From Bipolaris cookei (Eukaryota; Ascomycota; Dothideomycetes; Pleosporales; Pleosporaceae), in NCBI GenBank assembly GCA_002286855.1, contig NRSV01000024.1, positions 124,001 through 188,000 on the forward strand: a DNA stretch of 64,000 nt. The letters run 5' to 3'. The number at the start of each line of letters is the position of its first letter. Within the stretch, counting starts at the first letter, position 1. The notes beneath the pieces are model-generated. The model saw nothing but the letters and a program-made list of their open reading frames with translations. It did no database searches and was not told the origin of the DNA. A program made the translations under genes and the position numbers. Positions 53,201-62,847 of the stretch are shown here, in pieces.

Positions 53201-53711
53201 GACGTGATTTACGAGTCGTCTGAGTGGTAAGCTCGTCGGCGTGACCAAGACTTTTGTTGCGTGAGTAGACATTCTCATCGGAGGAGTCTGAAGAATCGGC
53301 ATCGGCGTCAAAGGTTATGGTCGCGTGTCGTTCTGGCTGCGCTATCCTCTTCTGTTGTGGCTGTTGTTCTTTTGCGAGCAGCGAGTGCCTTACGGAGGGC
53401 TTTGGTCGCTCGGTCGCCCATCTTTGCTGTTGTGCTGGACGCGACTTTGAGGTGAAGTAGTCTTGGCTGCTTGGCGTGATTTCCAATGGTGCACACCTCC
53501 CATTTCCGTAGTCTTTTCGCGAGACGCTCCCCTGTTGTATCATTTCTGCAGCTGCGGTATCTTCGACGGGCGATGTTGCAAGAGATGTCGTCTTGGGTTC
53601 TTGGCCAGGGATGTTCGGAAAAGACGGCTCTTCAATGACCATGCCTACAGGCGCGATACCGCCTATGTCTTGAGGCGAAGACAAAGTTTCCGCCATGTTC
53701 CCAGTATGCAT
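50224..53711 (-). CDS. UDP-glucose sterol glucosyltransferase-like protein, three exons
   Basis: Exons 53711-52595, 52477-52369 and 52321-50224 give 1107 residues with matching phases. Residues 1-250 are disordered and polar; 255-410 hold the N-terminal UDP-glycosyltransferase 28-type domain (GSRGDIQPF at 264-272, HRVRLATHPAFRDFV, ADAIIANPPSIAPQHIAEKL across exon 2). The C-terminal glycosyltransferase domain has the donor-site motif VVHHGGAGTTAIGLKCGIP near residues 601-619 and FFGDQPFWG. Unlike Atg26/Ugt51 I see no PH-GRAM part in the N-terminal region; a long basic C-terminal extension (about 790-1107) is present. The family glucosylates ergosterol at membranes. The start is the first in-frame ATG (MHTGNMAETL); the Met at residue 6 is an alternative. 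Confidence 0.9.
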
Positions 53712-55006
53712 ACAGATGCGGTCGATTGCTCGGTGGGTCGCACAGTTTGGAAGTCAACAGCGCGTATAGACTCGGGCGGTGACGGAGCGATGATGGTAGC
53801 AACAAAACAGCAAAGAGCAAAAAGTTCAGGCTAGACTGGCTAACCGCTCCACTTGTCTGCAGGCGATGAAAATTGCTCTGGTGATGGCAATGCTCGTCCC
53901 AATGCGGTCAACCAACGTGTGCAAAGGGGAGGCCACAAGTGCAGATGGTGTCGAATCACGGTGGCAGGAGAATAGATGGACAGGGCTAGGCCAGCAGGAA
54001 CCGCAGGCAGCATGATGTCATACACGCATGTGGGTGAGCCGGCAAGCGCCCCCGCGGAAGCTAACAGATTATGGTTTGATTGGTCGGAATGCGACCTTGT
54101 GCCGGGGCGTTTTTAGCCGATAGACGAGTCTGAGGCTGGAACTCACAGGAGCTGACTGGGGACCAGAGTCTGTAGACGAACCCATCATGCGCTATTGAAT
54201 CGGAGTGAATTTCATAATACCGTTGCAATTGCAACATTTGGCTGGTAGCATCCTGGCTTAGCTGCGTATCTTGGTTCGCAGATGCATCGACGGCGATCTG
54301 GTAGCGCACTAGTCACGTTCCAGAAGACTTCTTAGCGGCACCCAGATTGTTCAACATATTCTACAGTTTAGACAGCCACAGCAACCAAAATGGAAAGGAG
54401 GCGACTTTTACACTTATCGGAAGACATTGACCCCTCATTCTTTGTACCGTACATGCCAAAACTCAATCAGGTGATCTATGCCAAATGGGCAAAAAAAAGT
54501 TGCAAAACAAAATCAAAAATATACGACAGCGGGGATTCGCTAGTGGTTATCTTGTTATAGGCTAGACTGTTGTATTACTGTATATAAGATATGTTAGAGT
54601 AGGGAAGGCGCCAAAGTAGCACCTGTAGGAAGAGGGATAGGTGGTAGCGAGTGAAGCGAGGTGAGAGAAAGAAGTTAAATAGTGAGCTTGGTTAAATATC
54701 TCATAGACCTTGTGTGATGTTATCGATAACCCAAATCTACCAGCTTCACAGCATTAACGAATCTTTTCATGTGTAGTGCTAGGTATGTAAGAGCGTGAGT
54801 ATGGAGTGAGCATCTCGCAATTACATATAATAGTGAATTGATGTTCCGATCATGATCCCCTAGTCGTTACCGACAAGGTGCAATGGAGCCTATCTTTGGG
54901 TAGTCATGATCTACCCAAGCATCTAACAACAATACCATTGACGCTCAACCACATCCCACACCAGCCCGTCATAGTGGATTCGCTTTTGGTACCTTCTCAA
55001 CAACAA
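53712..55006. other. Gene-free stretch
   Basis: 1.3 kb: upstream region of the sterol glucosyltransferase gene and downstream region of the dehydrogenase gene (both minus strand). Open frames here are short and unsupported. The part from 54460 to 54850 is AT-rich. Confidence 0.5.
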
Positions 55007-56101
55007 TCAGCGTCCGACGCCCAGGGTGTACAGCGTCGCCTTGACAACGTCTTGTGCCCATCCCAGCCAGCCCCTGCCCGCCTGAATCAAGTTTAGAATC
55101 TTGACAAAGTTGCGGTTCCACTGGTCCTGGTCCTCCCACTCATCGGCATACGGCTCGAACATAGCCATCTCGATGCTGTTGGGGTCATCGGGCGTAGCCA
55201 AGTCCCACTCGCCAGTAGGCTTTTGACGAACATGTACCTTTGGCCCTACGCAGAGCGCACGTCCCAGGATGCGTGAATCAGCTACAAAGCGCGTGCCAGC
55301 ATCAACCACATCCTCAACTTTGCCCAGAGCCCCGCCTGCAAGAACAAAGCGTGCTGCCGCTGTCACAATGGGCGTGTCGATGAAGTAAGGACAAAGCAGA
55401 TTGACGCGTATGCCCTGCACGCCGCTGCTAGCGCGGAGGGTCCTGAACAGCCCGAGCACTGCATGCTTTGCTGCACAGTACTGCGGCTGAATGACAACGG
55501 GACAGAGTGATGCCACCGAGCCAAGTAGGAGCAGGTGACGGTCGCGGGGCGAAGCAGCCGAAGGTTTCGCGTTGATGCTACAGGGCGACGAACCCGGGTT
55601 CCTGGGCAGCCAGAAATAGGCCAGGTGCGTCGTATAGAGAACGCCGGTGAGGTTGACGTTGATAATGCTGAATTCGGGTGGGGGTGGTTGAGCGGCATCC
55701 AAGCCAGAGCCTTCCTGGAGTATGTCGCGGCCGGCAATGCCTGCATTAGCAACCACACAGTCGATGCCGCCGTGGGGGCTCAGCCTGACCGCCTCCTTGA
55801 ATAGATTGACTTGAGACTGCCAGTCCGTCACATCGCAGTGCACAAAGTGTGCCTTTGCATTACCACTGGCCTGAGCATTGACGCGGCGACACAAGCCATC
55901 GCCTTTGGGCACATTGATGTCGCCCACAATGACCGTCGCACCGCTAGCCACCCACTTCTCAACGAAGCCTGCTCCGAATCCACTCGCTCCGCCCGTAATG
56001 AGGATGACCTTGTCCGTAGCCCAGGCGGTATCGTACGACGCCGTGGCATCAAGCGGTGGCGACTGGAGGATGTTTGCTTTCTGGGGCTTGTACTCGTCCA
56101 T
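55007..56101 (-). CDS. Short-chain dehydrogenase/reductase
   Basis: Single exon, 364 residues from MDEYKPQKAN. Classical SDR pattern: TGGASGFG at residues 36-43 (cofactor loop), HCDVTD at 88-93, NAG at 119-121, catalytic Ser195, Tyr208 and Lys212 (YCAAK). The acidic residue after the second strand (GDINV, Asp61) suggests NAD(H) rather than NADP(H). The C-terminal extension past residue 300 (DEWEDQDQWNRNF) is longer than in minimal SDRs; similar ones occur in fungal NAD-dependent 15-hydroxyprostaglandin-dehydrogenase-like proteins. Substrate unknown. No neighbouring biosynthetic genes suggest a pathway. Confidence 0.92.
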   Translation of the reverse strand: MDEYKPQKANILQSPPLDATASYDTAWATDKVILITGGASGFGAGFVEKWVASGATVIVGDINVPKGDGLCRRVNAQASGNAKAHFVHCDVTDWQSQVNLFKEAVRLSPHGGIDCVVANAGIAGRDILQEGSGLDAAQPPPPEFSIINVNLTGVLYTTHLAYFWLPRNPGSSPCSINAKPSAASPRDRHLLLLGSVASLCPVVIQPQYCAAKHAVLGLFRTLRASSGVQGIRVNLLCPYFIDTPIVTAAARFVLAGGALGKVEDVVDAGTRFVADSRILGRALCVGPKVHVRQKPTGEWDLATPDDPNSIEMAMFEPYADEWEDQDQWNRNFVKILNLIQAGRGWLGWAQDVVKATLYTLGVGR

Positions 56102-56677
56102 TGTGGTCGCGGGTTGTGTGCAATGTCTTGTTGGGAGGGGGAGGCTCTAGTACTATTAGTACTAGTACGTACGTAGGCAGCAAACAGCTGCTGCACTAGC
56201 AACATGTCATGCATGCCTTGGCTAATCTCAGCCGCAGGCAAGAACTGCAGATGTACATTATTATTATTATTGTGGCTTAATATCCTGTCTCAGCCCTAAG
56301 GCTATATAAGGCGTGCAAGCTGGTAAGACTTACAAGTATCTACGTAGTTGCATTCAATCTGGTGTAGATCGGGGCAGGGGGCTGTCTAAATACACAGATA
56401 TACATGTATCCTTATAAAATTTGTGCTTTCTCTATAATTCTTACAAAAGATAAAAGCTACCTAGCAATGTCTAGTGTACGGCTGAACTACTCAAAGACTG
56501 GTTATAATGCTGACAGCATATGCACCTCTGCAGATTGTATTCCAATCATGCAATCGGTCAGCACACTAGTACTATCGCAGACAAGCTTTGATATTAAAAC
56601 AAGCACTTACTTTTCGATTACTCGTCAACATTCCTTTTGGACACGTCAGCGCTACTCTTCTTATAAGCTCTGTTCTA
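56102..56677. other. Gene-free stretch
   Basis: Upstream region of the SDR gene. It has palindromic ctagtactattagtactag-type sequence near 56146-56166 and a short (att)n repeat near 56256-56270. AT-rich toward the transposon. No gene recognised. Confidence 0.5.
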
Positions 56678-56679
56678 TA

Positions 56680-59057
56680 CCGTGCCGGACGGCGCAACGA
56701 TCGCTCCGCCCCATCAACCACCATCACCAAAATCAGGCCGTAGAGCCGCACCAAATAGATGCTATTAGGAAAATTATTGGTGTTGAGAAACATAAATAAT
56801 GTTGCAACGCGGCTACAGTATAGCTACGACCCTCCGAACCCTGCATATGCGACAGGACGACAAGGACCAACATCAACTGAAATACCCGAACAACATGGTC
56901 ATCAACGACAAAAACGGCAGCACCGACAATTAGAGAAAGTATACCTGTTACGAAAGGCGAAGGAACCAAGCTCCACAATACACACGGACGAGAACAGGGG
57001 TGTTTACAGCTAGTGACTAGCTGGTTTTGCCCTGTACAGATGCAAGAAGTGTTCATAGACCCGAAAGGGAACCAGGTAACACTGTAAATTGATCTTATTA
57101 TTATTAAATAATGTTTTAATCATCTATGTATCGATATCTGGCGGGTAACTTGATATCGCGGTGTTGATGGAGCTGCTGAGCGATTGAGTGACTGCTCACC
57201 ACCATCACGGCTGCCACTAATTTTCTTATACAGGCTCTGTATGAGAGTTGAGGGTTCTTTTCTTACTATTTTCGAAAGTTTTAACAGATTGTTTTAGTCG
57301 TTTTGCAGCTCTACGGACAGCTTGGCGAGCAGCTCGCTCAGTAGCTTCATCAGCTTTCTGCTTCGCCCGCAGTAGCCTCCCCTCCACTAGCGCGCGACGC
57401 TGTGTATCAAGCTCTTGAGCTTTAATCAGCTTCACCTCGTCCCGAACTTTGATTTCGATAGCTTTTTGATGTTATAGTATCTCACGGTCACGCAGTTTCT
57501 GTTCGTAGAGGCTGCGAGCTTCTCGCACCTTCCGCGGCGACCAGAAATTAGCTCCACCATGGTAATTTTCCTGCAGCTCAAACGCACGAGACCGCGAACG
57601 TTGCTTCCTCTGGCGTTCACTAACTAGAGCTTCTCGCAGCTTTCTGTTTTCTTGCTGAACAAACGTTGAGTGAGTGGTAAGCTTTATAATCGTCCAGTTA
57701 AGCTGTGAGATCTCTCTACTCTCTTTTTGATCAACTACGCGATTAATAAGCTTCCGTATCTTTCTCCAATCAGAAGCGCTAAGCAGGCACGAATCGCTGT
57801 CGCTCTGGTGAGCCACTAGCTTGAACTTCTGAAACATTGCTTCTGGATTGAACGACGATATACCGGTAGTCTCAAAGGCCCGGAGAATCGACAATTCCTT
57901 GAATGAGGCACGCCAGGCGTTCCAGAACAGTGGGAAGAATTGGGACTTGGTGATAGGCAGCAGCCCTTGGCAGCTATCTATAAAGCTTGATAGCTCGTTC
58001 GAATAGGCAGTGGAGAGCGGCTTAAACAACCCAACGTCGAGTGGCTGCAGCGTATGGATCGTATGAGGTGGTTATATCACGATTGAAATCTTGTTCTGAC
58101 CACAATATTCAATAAATTACATCGTGAGATGAGAGTAATGCCCATCCATGAATAGTAATCGGTAAGACGATTGAGCTTTAGGCTTGGTACCAGGATCAGA
58201 CGCCTGTTTGAGTCATTGGAGCCCGATATTATCGTTCGACCAGCCAGTGGCTGATTTTGCGATTTGGGCGGAGTGGATCTCTGGGTCAAAGCCTTGCAAC
58301 CATGAGTTTTAGATCGATCCAGATTGGCTTGAGTAGATGATGCTCGGATCTAGATGAGATCCATCAGCACAGATATAAGCTATCAGGATAATACATTCTC
58401 GATATCCATCTCGGATTATAGTGGTTCTTAATCCAGATTGAATAGAAGCTTTAGAAAATATCCTCGTTGAGCGCGATTGGACTCCAATCATAAAGCCCTT
58501 CTCATCCATATTGTATGCATAGCACGGCTCGATCTCATATTGGGCGATTTTGGCGCAGAAGCTCAAGATATAGACAGTATTTCTGTTCTAAATTAGCGCG
58601 GTGGCGATTGTGATCCATTGGCGTGGCCTGTTTTGCCTGAACAAGATCTGGATAGTGTTGAACAAAGCGATCAACCCAGCGATAACCAATTTTTTTCTGC
58701 GCGACCTCTGAAGCAAATCTCTGAACAAGATTTCAATTATGTGAAGTACCATGTATAGTAAGATGGTTTATATACTCTATAATATCTTTCTCTTGTTGTG
58801 GGTGGAAAGCTTGCTAGTTCTGATTCCGGATAGCGTGTGAAGTAGATAGACCTTGCTGCCGCCGCGTGAGCGTTACGCGGCTAACGTTAAACCTTCTAGC
58901 AATCTGCGCATATCAAATCTTTTCTCTAGGCTCTAAAGCAGCGATAGCTGCAAGTGCAGCGTCGATAGGCTCCATTTGAGCTGGTTGCGGCATGATCAGG
59001 TGGGTGGTGCTGGTGGTGGTTGGTGGGGCAAAGCGATCGTTATGCCGTCCGGCACGG
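56680..59057 (-). mobile_element. Pogo-type transposon of the coiled-coil class, worn, with extra 5' flank segment
   Basis: 2378 bp, TA at 56678-56679 and 59058-59059. Ends are inverted repeats (CCGTGCCGGACGGC left and right). The 17-base doublet seen in other families is not obvious here. The transposase fills 57226-58993; the 500 bases between the left end and the transposase do not match the other elements and may be an inserted piece. Confidence 0.85.
57226..58993 (-). pseudogene. Pogo-type DDE transposase of the coiled-coil class, many stops
   Basis: Starts near 58993 (MPQPAQMEPIDAALAAIAAL), with worn HTH parts (ARRFNVSRVTLTRRQQG), then open 58566-58309 with NMDEKGFMIGVQSRSTR, a worn core with LDVGLFKPLSTAYSNEL, an open piece 58029-57472 including ANFWSPRKVREARSLYEQK, and a final basic coil (57435-57226). 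Stops and shifts separate the pieces. Confidence 0.85.
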
Positions 59058-59149
59058 TATATACAAAACTCAATATGTCATCACAAACCGTGTCCCCTAA
59101 GCACTTTCTGCGTTTACTAATTCCAATACGAATTCTCTCTATCGCATAA

Positions 59150-59387
59150 TGTTGGCACGATAAAGGAATCACGGGGTGAATCAACTTGCAGCTGCAATAC
59201 TATGGTGAGGAAGCGGATTGATTGTCTGTATGTGCTATCGTGTCCAGTACTTACAGCGCCTGCGCGCACGGACGCAGACGCACGATCCGGTAAGCAGCGG
59301 GGACAACGACGTCCCTGCGACTGCTCGTGTCAACCAATCAGTTTCGCTTATCAGTAGGACTCGTTCGAGTCCTAATTGATTCCGACA
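59150..59387 (-). repeat. Solo LTR, 238 bp, copy 2 (inverted)
   Basis: Reverse complement of 43637-43874 with a few C/T and G/A differences, same length, and a perfect 5-bp target duplication cataa at 59145-59149 and 59388-59392. Confidence 0.95.
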
Positions 59388-59392
59388 CATAA

Positions 59393-60211
59393 CATCGGCA
59401 TTGAATTCGGGCATGGCATTTGTTGATGTAGTACGTCCAAATCCCCGCATATTTCACATAAGACGATGATAACATGCGTAGGCACTCAATAAAAAAGACA
59501 GAATTATTCCAGGCCTTGACAAAAACTCGTTGTATTGTCAATATGCAGGACGTACCTTGACCATGCGAGATGAATCATACTAAAGTATTTGACTTGGTGG
59601 ATCCTACCGACTACTAAATGAATACAGAGGTCATGTTTGAAGGTGATAATTTCCTTAAGCTATCATGTTACTACTGTCTTGTCGCAGATAATAGTACGGA
59701 TGTCCGAATCTAAATCAGGCACTGAGGGAGTGATCGCGTGACTCCGGTTCCCCACGGATATCTGTGCACGGATCCAGGAGTAGATCAACCCTTTTCCCTT
59801 TGAACGTAGAACAGAGATAGCAATGAACCATAGTTACTTGCCACCCCTACTTACCCGCACGCTGTGTACACCGTGCAACTAGCTGTATTGACTTAGACAT
59901 CTTGCTAACACCAAGCGCTGGCTAGCCAATAGAGTCCATTCAACAGCGGACGCTTTTGATCTTATTTAGTGCCGCGTGCAATTTACTGGATTTTGGGCAT
60001 ATTGCAAGTATAGAGAACGACAGGGCCATGTACATTAGTCTGCAGTGAAATTGCGTCGTGCGCACCTCTGCCCAAGTGCTTGTTGATGGAATGCCGTGGC
60101 GGGGCTCGTCTAACGGCGCCGCTATTGTACCTGAATCCCAGGTCGCAACCCCTGCAAAAATCTCGTCACCCCTCCCCCAACAACATTCACTACGCCCCTC
60201 AATCGCCCACA
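59393..60211. promoter_or_regulatory. Upstream region of the phosphoserine phosphatase gene
   Basis: 0.8 kb without a supported gene. The frame is open from 60080, but the part before 60212 reads like UTR (Pro/Ser/Arg-rich, not conserved). Confidence 0.45.
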
Positions 60212-61186
60212 ATGTCCACCCCCGATGTCTCGCCAATCCGCCTCGTCGCAACTCTCTTTCATAAAAATGGGCCCATCGACTGTCTAACCGACTTTGAGAT
60301 TGTGCTCACGACAATCATCCCAGGCTTGCAGCGCGACTCCATCACCACCAAGAGACTGGAAGCAACCAAGCAATGTCGCGTAGCCGAGCTGACTTTTCCA
60401 CTCCCCAGCCCTGAGGCCATTACACTCGACAGCTTGCGGAGGCACGAGGCCGTTGCACAATTCGAGCGCCAATGGAGCGTCGAGTGTGTCTTTCAAGCAG
60501 ACACAATATACCGGCGCTACAAACGACTTGCCGTCTTTGACATGGACAGCACTCTGATTCAGCAAGAAGTCATTGACGAGATTGCCTCACTGGTTGGTGT
60601 CGAGAAAGAAGTCTCCGCCATCACGGCTGCAGCCATGAACGGCGAGCTAGATTTTGAGGCCAGTCTGCGCGCGCGATGCAAGTTGCTGAAAGGCGTGCCA
60701 AGCACCGTCTTCGAAACCCTAAAGCCAAGGATAACGCTCAATGAAGGCGTCCAGGAGCTCATCACTGCACTTAAAAGGCTGGGCTTCAAGACTGCCGTTT
60801 TGAGCGGAGGCTTCACGCCCTTGACCGGCTGGATGGGCGAGCAGCTCGGCCTGGACTATGCCTTTGCTAACCATCTCGTTGTCTCTGACGACGGAGCCAC
60901 CCTCACGGGCGAATTGACAGGCGAAATTGTCCATGCGCAAAAGAAACGACAACATGTGCTTGAAATTACCGACAAAGAGAACATACTCTTAGAGCAAGTA
61001 GTATGCATCGGTGACGGCGCCAACGATCTTCCCATGATGGGCGTAGCCGGTCTTGGCGTTGCCTTTCACGCAAAGCCAAAGGTGCAAATACAGGCTCCTG
61101 CCCGCTTGAACTCGAAGAGTATGTTGGACGTTCTATATCTCTTCGGTATATCCAAAGAAGAGCAGGAAGTCTTGCTACAACAATAA
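60212..61186 (+). CDS. SER2: Phosphoserine phosphatase (last step of serine synthesis)
   Basis: Single exon, 324 residues from MSTPDVSPIRL; an in-frame ATG at 60080 would add 44 unlikely residues. HAD-fold phosphatase: motif 1 FDMDSTLI (nucleophile Asp110, acid Asp112), motif 2 VLSGGFT (Ser198), and motif 4 GDGANDLPMM (Asp268, Asp272), with the SerB cap region (EVIDEIASLVG, ELDFEASLRARC) between motifs 1 and 2. Residues 1-100 form an ACT-like N-terminal part. It hydrolyses O-phosphoserine to serine in the cytosol. The gene symbol follows the yeast name. Confidence 0.95.
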   Translation: MSTPDVSPIRLVATLFHKNGPIDCLTDFEIVLTTIIPGLQRDSITTKRLEATKQCRVAELTFPLPSPEAITLDSLRRHEAVAQFERQWSVECVFQADTIYRRYKRLAVFDMDSTLIQQEVIDEIASLVGVEKEVSAITAAAMNGELDFEASLRARCKLLKGVPSTVFETLKPRITLNEGVQELITALKRLGFKTAVLSGGFTPLTGWMGEQLGLDYAFANHLVVSDDGATLTGELTGEIVHAQKKRQHVLEITDKENILLEQVVCIGDGANDLPMMGVAGLGVAFHAKPKVQIQAPARLNSKSMLDVLYLFGISKEEQEVLLQQ

Positions 61187-61826
61187 TCGCCAAAATACGC
61201 ACCTTGTTAGTCACGCTACCTATAACTTCTACGGTTGCTTGTTTTTCTGCAAAAAGGTTTATATCAACTATAGGCCCTGGATTTCGCTATCCGCAAGTAT
61301 CGCTGTGCCAATGGTCATTGGTGAAAAGTAACAGTTTATTTGTATGCTGATATTCGGTTTATGTAAGACTTGAACAGTGTAAATGACGGTTAACAGCAGA
61401 GCGCCTTGGTATAAATAATTATTGTCCATCGTCAACAGTTCAACTCTCACTATACAAAAAACCTCATCATCCAATAGAACACTCAATTGTGCTCAAGTTT
61501 CAGATAAGTTTCCAGTACTATCCACACTTGCAAATGTCTATAAGGAAATCAGTTTGTCACAGTAGACATCACTCGTGGAAAGATGTAAGTGGAGCAAGAA
61601 TTAGACAACTAAATAGTTTATAAGACAAGAAATTATGGAGCCTCGAGTATATACAGGGAAGAACTGGCAGTTGAAATAGCCAATTCCCCAGGAAAGCCCT
61701 TGAGAAATATTGTACAGCAACCCGGAAGCCAAAGAAGGGGGACAGTGGTAAGCAAGTCGCCTATCCACCATCATCGTTCACACGTCACCGTTGAACCTTT
61801 CTCTATCATACCAGGGCGAAAAACGC
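61187..61826. other. Convergent intergenic region
   Basis: 0.64 kb between the stop codons of the phosphatase and AA9 genes; AT-rich 3' UTR sequence, no supported feature. Confidence 0.5.
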
Positions 61827-62847
61827 TTACTGGCACTGGGAGTAGTAGGGGTTCATGGTCTTGCAAGAGCCCTTAGCGCAGCACTTGGCGCCGGAGAAGC
61901 CAGCGCCACCGCACTGGGCCCACTGAGCAGCGCAGCCAGCACTGGGAGCAGGAGTGGCAGCAGGAGCAGGCTTGGTGGCGAGAGTAGAGGCATCAGGGGC
62001 AGAGGCGTTGTTGGCAGGGGCGGCAGAGGAAGAGCCAGTGCTGGCGGTTCCCGCACCTCCCTTCCAGACGGCAGGACCGGGCATGGGGAAAGCCTTGCGG
62101 CCGTTATAGATGCTGAAGTTGGCGTAGGGATCAGAGGCCTTGTAAGCACCGGGGAACTGTAGAAGTTAATAAATGAAGATGGCCTGTGGTTTGTGTGGAG
62201 AGAAAACTTACCTTCACAGTAGGACCGGGGGTACCGCTACCGCCACCCTGAACCTTGATCTGCAAGCAAGCGACATAGTGCTCAGGCTGGTTGACGTGGC
62301 AGCGGTGAACACCAATATGCTCGAAACGGGCGAGGTACTCTCCGCTGGGAGTATCCTTGGGGATTGTAGCCGAAATGTAATCCCTGTTGTAATCGCACCA
62401 GGCGGTGGAGGTGAAATCGCCGCCATCGCAAACACCCTGCTCGTGGATCTTAAACCAGTCGCCATCCTTTCCGTCAAAGGACTTGACGCTGCCAGGGGCC
62501 TTGGCCAAGTAGACAAGTTCGGGACCGGGGTGCTGGAACTTGGCGCCAACAGCGAGCTTGAGGCGGATCTCGTCACCAGCGTTGACGGTCAGGACGTCAG
62601 TCTTGCTGGCAGAGGAGAAAGCACCCTGGTTGCAGACGATATCGGGACCATCGACATGCGAGTTGTCGCGGATGTCGGCCGCGGGGTTGGATGAGAACTT
62701 GATGGGGTTGTACTTGGTAGCACGAGTCGACTGGCGAACGTACTTGAAAGAAGGCGTCTCGGCTCCAGCGACAATGGCCTTGTCCATGAAGTAATGGGCG
62801 GATGCCACTTGGGCAATGGAGGCGATGAAAACAGCGGAGAACTTCAT
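61827..62847 (-). CDS. AA9 lytic polysaccharide monooxygenase with C-terminal CBM1, two exons
   Basis: Exons 62847-62212 and 62156-61827 give 321 residues. The signal peptide is residues 1-17 (MKFSAVFIASIAQVASA), placing His18 at the mature N-terminus, as needed for the copper histidine brace. The second copper His is His106 (FQHPGPE) and the axial Tyr is Tyr191 (HYVACLQIKV). After a Ser/Ala/Pro-rich linker (about 243-285) comes a CBM1 at 287-321 (CAAQWAQCGGAGFSG, ending NPYYSQCQ). AA9 enzymes cut cellulose or other beta-glucans by oxidation outside the cell. The 55-base intron has donor gtaagt and acceptor ctacag. The second wall-active CBM1 enzyme in the window, 50 kb from the GH10. Confidence 0.95.

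Noticed and set aside
60080..60211. 44-residue extension of phosphoserine phosphatase
   Set aside because: Although it has an ATG, it is Pro/Ser/Arg-rich and the family starts near MSTPDVSPIRL.
12052..62847. A biosynthetic or wall-degradation gene cluster
   Set aside because: The GH10, GH32 and AA9 genes are tens of kb apart, with unrelated genes and transposons between, and no shared regulator is seen.
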